Origin: Berberis thunbergii
Taxonomy: Eukaryota; Streptophyta; Magnoliopsida; Ranunculales; Berberidaceae
DNA length: 64,000 nucleotides
Reading direction: 5' to 3'
Assembly: GCA_003290165.1 (NCBI GenBank)
Contig: QNQO01000504.1
Location: 62,001-126,000, forward strand
Below the pieces are notes generated by a model. It had not been told where the DNA came from, searched no databases, and saw nothing but the letters and a program-made list of their open reading frames with translations. Positions 1 to 13,813 of this stretch are shown here, one piece after another (position 1 is the first letter of the stretch; the number at the start of each line of letters is the position of its first letter). The position numbers were made by a program, and so were the translations under genes.

Positions 1-955
1 CTCTTGCATGCACATGGCGTTGAAACAAACCATTGTGGCGCCTTGGAGCTATGTCCCAGGCAACAACACTAGCCTCCGAGATGGCTTTGAAATCAACCAC
101 TGAGCTGGCGTGACTATTCAAGAAAGCATGAACCTTTATGGAATCCTCCCTCCTAATAAAAAAAAGTCAATTTTGTTCCCAACACCAACTTTATACCTTA
201 AATTTGTGTTGCAAGTTTATTACAAGCTGCCACAGTGCACACCCATAAGAATCATTTGGTGTTTTCGACAACCACCCATGAGCTTTTGTCCTGACTGCCT
301 CAACCATTTGGAGAGTAATCCTTGGTTGAATTTTTTATCTTTCGAATCCCCAATGCACAAGTAGCTTTAGGATGACACACCAAATATCAACTAATGAGGT
401 GATATTTCCAAGAATTCTCCGTTGTGCCCCATACGCAAGCGTGCTTTTATGAGATTAACTTGACTGTCTTCGAATAAAAGTTTTCAAACAATCAAACGAA
501 TTTGAAGCAATGACATGGATAATAAATTTATAGACTATCCGAATTCCTTGGGTTGTCAATACCATGGCTCATGCCCAACCAGAAATTTTATCCGGTTGAA
601 TCTTTTGAACCCTTGGGCTCCCCTATTTGCAAATTCCCATAACTCGTACCCATTTTTTTTTTGTGTGTTTGGTGCATGTTGGCCTGATCAAATTGCACCC
701 CTAGCGATGTTTAGATTGAATTAAGCTTTTGTAGTAAGGTTTCCTAGATTGCATGTCCTACAATAGGAAGTGAAGGTTGTTGATGGAGTTTGGTAGTAAG
801 GTTAATGGGAATGTGCTTTGAAGGACCTTCGACTTAGAATGGTTGCTCTTTCAGTAGGGAATATGAATGAATTTGTGGAGCTATCTGATGTGTTGGACTA
901 TGTATTTTTGGGGTGTGTGGAAGGAAGATGAAGGAAAATGTTTCTTAGTTTGCTT
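1..955. other. Left flank, no gene recognised
   Basis: This is AT-rich sequence with only short chance reading frames. I recognise no protein motif, RNA gene or transposon end in it. It is the DNA into which CACTA-1 inserted; the last three bases before the element (CTT, 956-958) recur after its right end. Confidence 0.5.
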
Positions 956-958
956 CTT

Positions 959-1385
959 CACTACAACAGATTTGTTTTTACCGGCGCTTTGAGAAGTGCC
1001 GGTATATAGGGAAAAATGCTGGTTTAGATCATCAACGGCGTTTTATAAAGCACCGGTAAAGGTATGTGCCACGAAAAGATCAAGAGAAGCGCCGGTTCAA
1101 ACGACCATTGCCGGCACTTTGAAAAGTGTCGGAAAAGCTTATATAAGCGCCGCCAAATAAATGGATACGTCAATTCCATCGCCGTATTTATACCCTTTTA
1201 CTGGCGCTATAAAGCGCCGGTAAAGACCTTTTGTGGCGCTTTAAAAGTGCCGGTTATGTTAACAAACATGTATTAAAACATTTTTAATGGTGCTTTAAAG
1301 CGCCGCAAAAGGCTGTTTTGACGACGCTTGTAAAACACCGGATGTGCTAACACTTTTTAGCGACACTTTAAAAGCGCCGGTTCTA
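959..1385. repeat. Left subterminal repeat array of CACTA-1
   Basis: Copies of the motif CCGGCGCTTT and its complement AAAGCGCCGG recur every 20-50 bases, often as imperfect palindromes separated by spacers. In CACTA elements such subterminal arrays are transposase-binding sites. Several copies have decayed at CG sites (for example GTGCCGG and ACACCGG). Confidence 0.85.
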
Positions 1386-1832
1386 TTAGCATACCTAGAA
1401 AAAAAACTATTTTTAGGCACCTCAAATTGCATCAATAAAAAATAAAAATTTGTCATTGGGACAGAAAAATAGACAGTGAATTTTCTAATCTCATATCATC
1501 TGCTGAAACCTCCTTCAATATCAAATAAACTCAAAGCACACTACAATTTTCTACGATAATGACCATATATTTAGACCTGGCTATGTTGCATCCTCATACA
1601 TAGTGTACTAAGTTATATGTTGGCTAGCTTGTATGGTCAGCTTGAAACTATCATAGGAGTTGCAAAGATTGCTGATAAAGATTGAGGTCCATGCCATCCA
1701 CATTTCTCCCCACCCGAGCTTGAACAATGGCCTAACATAACAGACAATTACTTATATTAATTTCATTAACAAAATTAATGGAAAATTGCCCTTTTCATTA
1801 AAACTATCTATCATTCCTCTACCTTTTCATCT

Positions 1833-2258
1833 TCACACACCCTGTTCCTTGTCACCCTTTCCTCCTTGTTCATTCTCATTATCAATTACTTCCCTGTCAT
1901 CGTCATTGTCATTGAGTTTCGCAACAATCTCCTCATACTCTGCCTTTAGCTCTTTATGTCTGTCCAAATAAGGTTGCTTCTCCTGTTATGCCACAAGCGT
2001 AAATCACCCATTTCAGAATCCAAACCGATTAACTTAATAAACTTAAAACACATAAGCTTTATCTACATACCTCATCACTCATAGACTTCCACTTCTACTT
2101 CCACCTTTAATTCAATTTAGAATAAAATAAAAGAGTATTATCAAATGTACACACAACAACAAGAAATTGTAAAACTAAGTGTAGAGATTGTGTATATTAC
2201 CACTGCAATACCCTTCTTGTCTGGATTTGCTTCTTTGAGTGAGTTTCTAAAATAATCC
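1833..2258 (-). pseudogene. HMG-box (HMGB-like) gene fragment, three exons
   Basis: Read leftward, exon 2201-2258 encodes DYFRNSLKEANPDKKGIAV and ends at a GT donor. A short exon ending at 2071 encodes KWKSMSDE. Exon 1833-1982 follows an AG acceptor and encodes EKQPYLDRHKELKAEYEE, an acidic tail and a stop. Together these match the second half of an HMG box (the K-W-K-x-(L/M)-S-D-E then P-Y-x-x-(K/R) pattern) followed by the acidic tail usual for plant HMGB chromatin proteins. The N-terminal strand of the box is missing, and a stop lies just before KWK in the middle exon. A possible upstream exon starts with ATG at 2900 (MSENQGQTSEASKEEV) but has no family motif. This is a carried gene fragment inside CACTA-1. 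Confidence 0.62.
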
Positions 2259-3051
2259 CTATAACAAAATTCATTCTAGTTAGAGTTGAAAACAATGTTC
2301 TTAGCCAATACAATCTATCGAGGAAATACTACTTGCAGAAACAAAGACATGGAAAAGACAGAGTTGAAGATGTTCTGGTATAGAAATGAAAAAAAGACGT
2401 GAAAGAAACCTAGCACAGTGAATTGGTGTCTACCAGCTAATCTAAAACATAGTGTTTTGATAAAAAAATTAAAACTAAAATTAAAATATCCCATCAGATC
2501 AATGATTACCTAAAATATGGAGAAGACAGAAATGATCTACATGGAAGTTATGACTGGTGAGCAATATATAAATGGATTTGAAAAGAAGAATCAACTCAAA
2601 TCTATTTTTTTTCTTTTCTTATAACAGGGAATGCAAAAATTTTAAATGAACAAAGAAACCAAAATTTTCATGGCACTGAACTAGTGAACTATAGAGGCAA
2701 TCAAATGGAGGCTAAAAACAAAAAAGGAATGGAGCAATCAAAAGACTTGAATCAAACAAAGAACGACTAGTCATACCTATCCCATTTGTAGCTGCATAGT
2801 TAGACCCCTAAAACATGTACTCGTCATTCAATGAAGCCTTCCCAGCCTGAGTGACCTCTTCTTTAGATGCTTCGCTTGTTTGTCCTTGATTTTCAGACAT
2901 AATGGTGAATTTCCTTTGTTGTACTAGATAGGATTCTATTAAATCAAATACAGGCATTCCAAAGACCTCTAACACAACCAGAACAAATATATAGTTAACT
3001 TCCCGTTGCTTTTCTGAAAAAAATAAAAATAAAGAACTAGACTTTTCTTAC

Positions 3052-3443
3052 CTGATAACTTCCCAGAACATGTACAAACACCATAAGATTAGCGACTGCA
3101 ATGAGATAACGTGGTTGCTCTAGAGAGACAAGAACATCATCTTCTACAAGATTACCGAATGCCCAGTAGCCAGAGAATGCAACAGCAAAGTAACAAAGCA
3201 CAACAATTGAATATGCAAGTGTGACACCTTTCCACATTGGTCTACTTGAAGGTTTCTCAGGAGTTGATGGAATTGTAGCCTGTATTTCTGACACTACACT
3301 ATGGCCAGCAAATTCAAATGCGATCGTCCCAATACTGTTGAACCAATCAAACACCATTCCAGCGGTCGTAGATGATCGAACACCGTAACTAGGTAGGTGA
3401 TGGAGTTGTGTTCCCTTGACTACAGATGCAACAAAAGATATCC
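3052..3443 (-). pseudogene. LHT-type amino acid transporter exon
   Basis: One 392-bp exon with a clean AG acceptor (3445-3444) and GTAAG donor (from 3051). It encodes part of an amino-acid/auxin permease of the lysine-histidine transporter (LHT) family. Recognisable pieces are [20 protein letters not shown], then [20 protein letters not shown], and hydrophobic segments containing [17 protein letters not shown] and FVHVLGSYQ. In LHT proteins these cover the central transmembrane helices of a plasma-membrane proton/amino-acid symporter of about 440 residues, so roughly a third of the protein is present. I see no other convincing LHT exon nearby, so the piece is a truncated fragment carried by CACTA-1, on the same strand as the HMG-box and Ca2+-ATPase fragments. 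The frame is open throughout. Confidence 0.75.
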
Positions 3444-6264
<2,821 letters not shown>

Positions 6265-7194
6265 CTTAGATTCACAAGAACATACCTTAATAATTTGTCA
6301 ATCCACAACGAAGCTGACAACACAAAGCATTTAGAAATTGCAGTGTATTCATATTTTGTGAATTTATTTTTATTTTTTCTACTTTTTATTACTTGGAAAA
6401 AGGTTTTTTAAGGTAAAAACAACCATTAATCCTGATAAGAAGACTATAAGTTGGTTCTTGATTTGGGATAATAATGACATGGAGAATGCAATAAAGCATA
6501 AAGAGACAATAATAGAGAGAGCTCTTATTGTTAAAAAGAGTTTCCCAAAACTGAATGTACCAAAAATCTTTCAAAGCTCAAAGGCACAGATCTAAGCTCT
6601 GGCCAAGTTGACACCTAATGCCAAAGAAGAATCATTGATTCCATAATGAACTTCTTGTCATCCAAGCTACTATTTTTCGAACGCCCTTCTACCCACCCGT
6701 TTAGGAACCTCTCACCTCCAACCTCTAAAAGCATCAACATATTCTCCTAACCCAAGGCATCCAAAAGCGTGTAACAATAGACTCATCCATATATTCTTGT
6801 TCTCCTTGACACAGAGGTTTCTAAAAATTAGGCAATGCCAATGTTTCATTTCTTTTGTTGAACGTTTATGTTATGTTTGGTGAAAGGTAAAAATTCAGAG
6901 AAACTTAACAAGTGAAAGGTAAAAGAGAGGGATTCATCAAAAGCCAAAACCCTATATTTGGAAATCATCAAATAGAGATTCGATTGTACCTTGAGTTTCT
7001 TCTCTTTGGTTGCTATTCGAATGTTCTTGAATGAGTACCACCACCACCACTACAATGTTTGACAGATTTCAACAGATTGAAGAGTGGTCGGACCGAGAGC
7101 GAAGGAGGGAAGAGGGAATGAGCGAAGTCACGAAGGACTGGAAGCGCTAAGGCAAGGGAAGGAGGAAGAGGGAAGTCGCGAGCACAACAAGAAG
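6265..7194. other. CACTA-1 interior between Ca2+-ATPase fragment and CACTA-2
   Basis: No gene recognised. The last 200 bases are purine-rich (GAAGGAGGAAGAGGG type). They run up to the CACTA-2 left end, and similar purine-rich sequence resumes after its right end near 25870. Confidence 0.4.
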
Positions 7195-7210
7195 CACTAC
7201 AAAAAAATAG

Positions 7211-7500
7211 TAATTTAGCGACGGTGGCCAAAGGTATTTAGCGACGGTCAGAACCGTCGCTAAATAATACAGCGACGGTTGGTCAACCGCCGCTAATAAA
7301 GGCGTCACTAGGTCATTCAGCGACGGTTTTAAGCAACCGCTGGCATAACCATCGCTAAATACTATATAGCGACGGTTTAATGTAGCGACGTTTATAACCG
7401 TCGCTAAATACAATATAATGACGGTTTATAACCGTCGACAAAATTCAATGAACAATCTAACTTTTTGCCTTTTAGCGACGATTTGCAACCGCTGCTAAAT
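7211..7500. repeat. Left subterminal repeat array of CACTA-2
   Basis: About a dozen copies of TTTAGCGACGGTT and its complement alternate, giving palindromes such as AGCGACGG...CCGTCGCT. These are probably transposase-binding sites. Some copies have decayed (AATGACGG, GCGACGAT). Confidence 0.85.
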
Positions 7501-7768
7501 TCCTTTTGATAATTCAAATTTTTTTACCATATAAAAATCACATTTTTTAACCTGTAGTGTTTTCTTTTCATTGGGTGCAAATAATATATCCAACATATGC
7601 ACTACAACTTTTAGACTCAAATCAAAAATAAATATAAACAACGACACTAAACTAAAGGAACTTTATTTTCATTTCAAAATCAATATTATACATGGTCTAG
7701 AAGAAAAATACAAATTAAAATTGTTACAGATTGTCAAAGCAAAAACAAGCCCGAAGAAATGTGGAGCA

Positions 7769-8054
7769 TCAACTTGAAACCCAGTTCCAGTCCAAAGAAG
7801 CTCCAGGAAACAAGCTTGTGAGATTATCTCCTTCCAAAGTGATAAATTCCACGCAATAAGACTGCAGTTGTGAAATAATATCTGATAAATCCACTTGAGG
7901 GGTCATAAAAGCAGATGGTCCAAGGTATGAAAAACTCATTAATATGCTCCACTTACATATAATTATGTGTACAGAATGATCTGCATAGAGACAGAGAAGT
8001 GCCTCAGCATCAGAAGAGCTCGGAAAACAAATGCAGTGACCAAGTAGAATTAGT
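7769..8054 (-). pseudogene. Unrecognised open exon, 3' part, cut by the LINE
   Basis: Leftward the frame is open for about 95 codons and ends in TGA at 7769-7771. Pieces include PSSSDAEALLCLYADHSVH, LGPSAFMTPQVDLSDIISQL and GASLDWNWVSS before the stop. Beyond the LINE the same frame continues leftward from about 21765 to 21719 (AHELLEPVYYGGYKS). Its length and ordinary amino-acid mix suggest real coding sequence, probably a terminal exon of a gene carried in CACTA-2. I do not recognise the family. The alternative is a chance open frame. Confidence 0.4.
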
Positions 8055-8067
8055 AAAGCTGTAGATT
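8055..8067. repeat. LINE target-site duplication, left copy
   Basis: AAAGCTGTAGATT precedes the LINE 5' end and is repeated exactly at 21706-21718 after the LINE poly(A). A 13-bp duplication is typical of target-primed reverse transcription. Confidence 0.92.
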
Positions 8068-8182
8068 GAGGGACCTGCTAGCAAACAAAGCTGATTAGGC
8101 GATTAGGGTTTAAGAGAGGCGATTAGGGTTTGACACTGTTTGAGCAGGATTTCTACTGTTTCATCCATGCAATCATGCCTGG

Positions 8183-9823
8183 ATGAGCACATCTGATCAG
8201 GCCTCAATGGATCGCTCCATCATCTCCCGTGGAGACGAACAAAACAGCAAGGGAGTCAATGCTTTAAGCCCTACCCCACTCTTGGAGGATGCAGTCCCGA
8301 AACCGGCTTCTGCTGCTTCTTTACAGGTCCTCGAAGACCTGTATAAACTATATGGTGATGATGTCCTACAGTTGATTCAGCGGCCGATAGTTCAAACACG
8401 GGGAACCAATGACGGCGGACACATGGTGTCTGGGGATACGGGTACGCCACTAGCGCCAACACACATATCAATGAACGTCAGTCCGACTACCATAGGAGCC
8501 ATTACATCAGCGGGTGAGGGCACTCCTGCTCTAGGATCCACCACGACCAATATGTGCTGGGCTTCTTTGTTCACTCAGCGTCAACATGAGACCCAATCTA
8601 AGCTTAAGTATATTCCTCCTGCAGTCACAGAGGGCAACACGGTGGTTCATATCAGACTTGAGGAGCATGGTGCACGGATTGCTGAATGTGAGCAGTATTT
8701 GATTGGACAATTTGTCGAGAAAAGACTGGCTTATGGCTTTGTCAAGGACTCCCTAAAGCGACTGTGGGGACTAAAGGCAGGTTTCGAGATGTCGGTCTAT
8801 GGTGACAGCGCCTTTGTTTTCAAGTTTTTGAACGAGGATGACAAGAGAAAAGCTCTGGAAATGGGGCCGATCCACATTGCGAGTCGATTATTCTTGCTTC
8901 GTCCATGGAAGCCATATATGGAGGCTACTCGAGAATTCTTAACTTCTGTTCCAGTTTGGGTCAACTTGAGGAAGGTTCCCCTATTCCTATGGAGTGTGGA
9001 GGGCTTACAAGCGATCGCAAGCGGCCTTGGCGTCCCTCTCATGCTTGACAGAGCCACAGAGCAAAGAACAAGGCTCTCTTTCGCTAGAGTTTGTGTGGAG
9101 ATGGGTTCCAACAGCTCGTTCCCTTCTACAATCCCAGTAGTTATGGATGATGGCAAGAAGATTGATGTCGAAGTTGAGTATTCATGGCGGCCGTCTAAGT
9201 GTGCTCATTGCTTTGGCTTCGTCCACACCACTGGAGACTGTACTAAGAACAACAAAACCACTTCTCCTGGCACTAAAGTATGGAAAGCCACTACAAGCAA
9301 GTAAAAGGAGCAGCTGGGCGACACACCAGTGCATGAGGAGGGGTGGACGGTTGCAGGCGGGAAGCACACTTTCAAATCCAAGCCGCTTTCAACTGAACCC
9401 ATCATTTCTAGGCCCTCAATGGTTAGTGCAATTGATTGCAACATTCCTACTGCTGCTCCTACCCAGGACTTACCATCATCGGGTGATAATGCTGATGATA
9501 TTGCATCACTACCTAGCCATGTTAGTCAGGATGTGGGCAATGCAATTGTGGTTTCTACAAACACTACTAACACAGGCAGTTCAATTAGAGATTCTGGACC
9601 AACAAGTGGGCACGACAAGACCAGTTTACAGCTCCTAAGTAACCAGGATGATAAGTGTACCCTCAACAAACCAATGCCCAGGAAGAGTATTTTAAAGAAT
9701 CCGAAAAACCAAGCGCGATCCACCGCTTCTCACAGCAAGGGACCACAGTTTGCGGGTAGAGATGTTGGGCATCAAGGCCCAAGGGGGGAACAAATTCTAC
9801 CACATAGTGTTGCCCATGATTAA
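8183..9823 (+). pseudogene. LINE ORF1, gag-like RNA-binding protein with one stop
   Basis: About 547 codons starting with MSTSDQASMDRS. Residues about 140-300 look like the DUF4283 domain of plant LINE/gag-like proteins (AYGFVKDSLKRLWG, LFLLRPWKPY, VWVNLRKVPLFLW). Near residues 337-350 is a CX2CX4HX4C zinc knuckle (CAHCFGFVHTTGDC). Such proteins coat LINE RNA and act as chaperones. A TAA at 9302-9304 stops translation at residue 373; the same frame then runs on through a Ser/Thr/Pro-rich tail to TAA at 9821-9823. That stop overlaps the ORF2 ATG at 9816. The single lesion suggests modest age. Confidence 0.85.
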
Positions 9824-10244
9824 GACAGCTTGCTGGAACATCCGGGGGCTAAATGACCCTATTAAACAAGCTGAAGTTAGGAACCTGATACGTAGGCAGC
9901 AAGTTAGTATCATTGGATTGGTCGAGACAAAAGTCAGAAATGAAGTGAAGCCTCAACTTCAACGAGATCTTGTTAAGGATTGGTTAGCTATCGACAATAA
10001 TGACATTGTGCATGGCGGACGCATTTGGGTTCTATGGGATCCACAAGCAGTTAATGTGAGCGTCGTTTCTCGGTCAGCACAAGCAATCTTTGTTGACACA
10101 GTTTGGCCAAATGGGTTTAGCTGTGTCCTATCTTTTGTTTATGGAAGCAATGATCCTACCATTAGGAAGCAACTATGGCAAGAAATGGACTCTTTCGCTG
10201 CATCTTCTAAAGTTCCCTAGGCACTGCTGGGTGATTTTAACTCT
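9816..10244 (+). pseudogene. LINE ORF2, N-terminal endonuclease half
   Basis: Starts MIKTACWNIRGLNDP, the usual start of the apurinic/apyrimidinic-type endonuclease that nicks target DNA for plant LINEs. The WNIRGLN, GLVETKV and GDFN motifs of the EEP nuclease fold are present. A TAG at 10218-10220 sits where a tryptophan codon would be expected, and the frame is then cut right after GDFNS by CACTA-3. The rest of ORF2 resumes at 17882 in the same frame once the duplicated TCT is discounted. Confidence 0.88.
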
Positions 10245-10261
10245 CACTACTAAAAAAGTCC

Positions 10262-11545
10262 CCTTTTGCGACGACTCGTAACGCGACGAGGGAAGTTTTG
10301 TCGCTCAAAATTATCATGGCGCGACGACATATTTAATATTGTCACGCAAGTACAAAAATAGCTAACTACTTAACGCGACGAGCGGTTTTGTCGCGTCATA
10401 ACCTCTGTCGCGACACAGTTAAAGCCTTCGTCGCATACCTAATATGCGACAACGTGTCGTCGCTTAAAACCAAATATTTTGTCACTCTAAAATACCTAGA
10501 GCTATGTGTCGACTACTTTAAACGACCAACTTTAATATCCTCGGGCGACACACTATTTCGTCGCCTAAATATAGCTTACGCGACGCACTAGAAGCCTTTG
10601 TCGCCTACAATTTTCCACTTTGAACAACATCCTAGGGCAACAAACTTTGTCATCGCCTAAAGATATCTTACGCGACGAAGCGGAAAGCTTCGTCTCCTAA
10701 AGTATTCACAAAAAAAATACATCCTAGGGCGACGAATGTCGTCGTCGCCTACAGATAGCTTGCGCGACGAATAGGAACCCTTCGTCGCATCAAGTATTCA
10801 CAACAAAATATCTTCCGCGACGAATTAGAAAGTGTCGTCGCCTAAAGTCTTCCCAACAAAGATACATCCTAGGGCGACAAACGTCGTCGTCGCCTAAAGA
10901 TAATGTACGCGACGAATAGGAACCCTTCGTCGCATCAAACATTCACAACAAAGATTCGTCGCTTAAAGAGAGCCGGTTCATCGCCTAAAACATCTTAGGG
11001 TGACAAACTTTGTCGTCGCCTGAAGATATCGTACGCGACGAATTGGAAAGCTGTGTCGCCTAAAGTCTTACATCCTAGGGCGACAAACGTCGTCGTCGCC
11101 TAAAGATAGCGTACGCGACGAATAGGAACCCTTCGTCGCATCAAGTACTCACAACAAAGATTCGTCTCTTAAAGAGAGTCGGTTCATCGCCTAAAACATC
11201 CTAGGGCGACAATCTTAGTCGTCGCCTGAAGATATCTTACGCGGCGAATTGGAAAGCTTCGTCGCCTAAAGGCTTACATCCTAGGGCGACAAACATCGTC
11301 GTCGCCTAACGATAGCGTACGCGACGAATAGGAACCCTTTGTCGCATCAAATACTCGCAACAAAGATTCGTCGCTTAAAGAGAGCCGATTCATCGCCTAA
11401 AACATCCTAGGGCGACAAACTTTGTGGTCGCCTGAAGATATCTGTCGAGACGAATGGGAAAGCTTCGTCGCATAAAGTCTTCCTAACAAAGATTTGTCGC
11501 TTAAAGCGAGCAGGTTCGTCGCACAAGCTCTGACATGTTCATATT
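10262..11545. repeat. Left subterminal repeat array of CACTA-3
   Basis: Almost 1.3 kb of GCGACGAA / TTCGTCGC motifs, arranged in longer imperfect repeats that contain ATCCTAGGGCGACAAAC, CGCGACGAATAGGAACCC and TCGCTTAAAGAGAG. These larger units recur about six times, so the array grew by tandem duplication. A weak leftward frame runs through it but is not a gene. Confidence 0.88.
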
Positions 11546-11820
11546 CTCCACGAATTATAATAATCAGGTCTGCGTTTTTCACTATTTTCTCTTCTCATTT
11601 TATTCTTTTTCTCTGCTCGATTGATTTCTCTCACTATATACTCCAAGCTTCCAGCACTTAATTAGGCTTTGTCTTCTCTTTGTGTCGCCGGCCGCACCTC
11701 CAATCTTCTCTCTCTTTCACTTGGAAAACGGTGAGGAAATTGCTAATTTTTTTCCTTATAACTTGCAGAAGACCCGATTTTTTTCTCCTTATAATTTTTA
11801 TGTATCCCGATTTTGCAGAA

Positions 11821-12687
11821 GACCCGCGCAATGTCAGATTGGGGCTTGCAACTGATGGATTTAATCCGTTCGGGAATATGAGCTCTACTCACAGCATCTG
11901 GCCTGTCGTTGTTGTTCCTTATAACTTGCCCCCTTGGATGAGTATAAAAAAGAATTTACAATGATGACTTTATTAATTCCCGATCATCCTGGAAAGGACA
12001 TTGATGTTTATTTGCGGCCGTTGGTTGATGAGTTAAAAGACTTATGGGAAAATAGTGTAACGTTTATAAGGCATGTTCGATATGCAACGATAATCAAATG
12101 TTTATTCCCGATCATCCAGGGCTATAAGGCACGTCCGATATGCAACGATGATGTAACGTTTGATTTGCACGCGGGAAAGGTTTGTTATATGGGTCACCGT
12201 AGATGGTTGCCCCAGGATCACGAGTGACGAACAAATAAGGTGGACTTTGATGAAAAAATGGAGAATGACACTAGACCTAGAGAATGGTCGGGGGATGAAA
12301 TTTTGGCTAAGTTGAATAGCTTGAAATTTGGTCAAATTGGCAAACATCCCGATAATCGTGATACTAATTTTTTATCTAGATGATCCTAAAGCCGGTGGTG
12401 GATGGAAAGTAGTTTAGACGATCCAACACAAAAGTATATGGGACATTCCTGAAAAGGCTTCTGATGACCACAGTGATGACGACACCGCTGATCAAGAGAA
12501 TTCATCTTCAAGCATTCCCATTATCCAACATCCATTTGAGTTATTTGTTGAACTTCCTCCAATTGATGACGAATATGATGTTGAGGTATCACCTGAAAAA
12601 GATGGAGTTTTTGGAGAATCCGAGGCAACCATGTCAGATGAATTTGAAGAAGAAGTCGAAAGTGATTACTCTACTAATTCAGATTAA
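11821..12687 (+). pseudogene. TNP2-like CACTA transposase, decayed C-terminal part
   Basis: The segment beginning DPRNVRLGLATDGFNPFGNM and SIWPVVVVPYNLPPWM is the signature of the CACTA TNP2 transposase (Transposase_21). It continues after a frameshift near 11940 as LLIPDHPGKDIDVYLRPLVD and ELKDLWE. Later pieces (DEKMENDTRPREWSGDEI; WDIPEKAS; an acidic tail ending in a stop at 12687) match the C-terminal part of such proteins. The N-terminal half is missing, a short stretch near 12090-12140 looks duplicated, and at least one in-frame TAG lies near 12414. The protein would have cut CACTA ends, but this copy cannot encode a working one. Confidence 0.82.
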
Positions 12688-12895
12688 ATACATTTGAAGG
12701 AATATAATTTGTTAGGTCGTTTACAAGATGTTAATAATATTATGTATTTTGTTAGTTCATTTAATTAAATTTGTTAATGTACTATAAATTTTTTTACTAT
12801 AAATTTGTTAAATGTATGTCGAAGTTCAATTAATTAATTAAATAATGATATAAAAAATTTTCTCTATAATAAACAAATGTAACAAATGTGATGTT

Positions 12896-13090
12896 TGTGC
12901 GACGAAATTAGAATATTTTGTCGCACAAAATGCTCCCCCCTTAAAATATTTTGGCGGCAAAAAAATTGGGGTGAAATATTTCACAAGAAATTAGAATATT
13001 TCTGGCGGCAAAAAAATTGGTGTTGAAATTTTGAATACTGACGCGACGAATTGTTTGATATATAGCGATGAAGTTTTCGTCGCGCAAACT
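12896..13090. repeat. Internal island of CACTA-3 end motifs
   Basis: GCGACGAA-type motifs (GTGCGACGAAATTAG, TTTTGTCGCAC, ACGCGACGAATTG, TTTTCGTCGCGC) reappear in mid-element. Two near-identical GGCGGCAAAAAAATTGG segments accompany them (12952 and 13003). The island sits exactly between the TNP2 remnant and the carried genes. Confidence 0.7.
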
Positions 13091-13215
13091 CAAGCCCATT
13101 TTATCAAAACTCAAACCCACGTCTCCTCTCATTCATTCGTGATCAATTTCGTTTGGTTCTTAGTAGTTGATTCCTTTCTCTCTCACTCTTGCTTTCACTT
13201 TGAATGATAAAACAG

Positions 13216-13584
13216 GCAATTGCATAGAGACCCAAATGTCTTGTTTGCTGGATATAAGCTTCCTCACCCTCTTCAATACAAAGTCATTGTCAGGTTCAGT
13301 GTTATATTTATTTTCTACTTCACTAGCATGTCTTGTGTGTAATCCTGTTTTTCTTTCATTGCGAGTTCATTATTTATTTTTTGTTTTCTGTTAAAAGTTG
13401 ATGCTTTATTATCATCGATAATGTTGTCGTTATTAATCTTGATTTGGTTTATGATTGAGTTTGATTGGTGTGTAATGGGTATTTGTAGATTCACACCACC
13501 AGCCAATCCTCGCTAATGCAAGCATACAACCAGGCCATCAACGACTTGGACAAGGAGCTTACTCATCAGAAAAGTGCCTTTGAG
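13216..13584 (+). pseudogene. RPB11 (RNA polymerase II subunit) gene fragment, two exons
   Basis: Exon 13216-13293 encodes [20 protein letters not shown] then YKVIVR. Exon 13489-13584 encodes [20 protein letters not shown] then [12 protein letters not shown]. Both are highly characteristic of the conserved C-terminal half of RPB11, the 116-residue Pol II subunit that pairs with RPB3. The intron between them is retained with GT and AG ends, although the codon across the junction is one base short, so splicing would not keep the frame exactly. The N-terminal exon and last exon are absent. Plus strand, same as the transposase genes of CACTA-3. Confidence 0.85.
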
Positions 13585-13757
13585 GTCTGATTCCCATATT
13601 TTATTTCTTAAATCATAATGATCCTTTCAGTTGAATAGAAATACACTATCTAATCTGATGGGTTCAACATGTATAATGTTGGTTTATTCGAAGGATGATG
13701 ATCTGTTTACAATTGAGATTGGGAGGAGGGGGTGGATAAATAATTTTATATATAGGC

Positions 13758-13813
13758 TGGAAGTAGTAGCCATTTCTCCACTCACACATCCTGAGAAATG
13801 GCTACTACTTCCA
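13758..13813. repeat. Perfect 21-bp inverted repeat (hairpin) at a cargo boundary
   Basis: The arm at 13758-13778 (ending AGCCATTTCTC) is the exact reverse complement of 13793-13813 (starting GAGAAATGGCT), with a 14-base loop. It lies between the RPB11 exons and the PPR coding sequence, and the right arm overlaps the first codons of the PPR piece. Confidence 0.9.

Noticed and set aside
10262..11545. Possible CRISPR-like array of regular repeats
   Set aside because: Units are palindromic transposase-binding motifs of variable spacing inside a plant CACTA element, with no conserved spacers.
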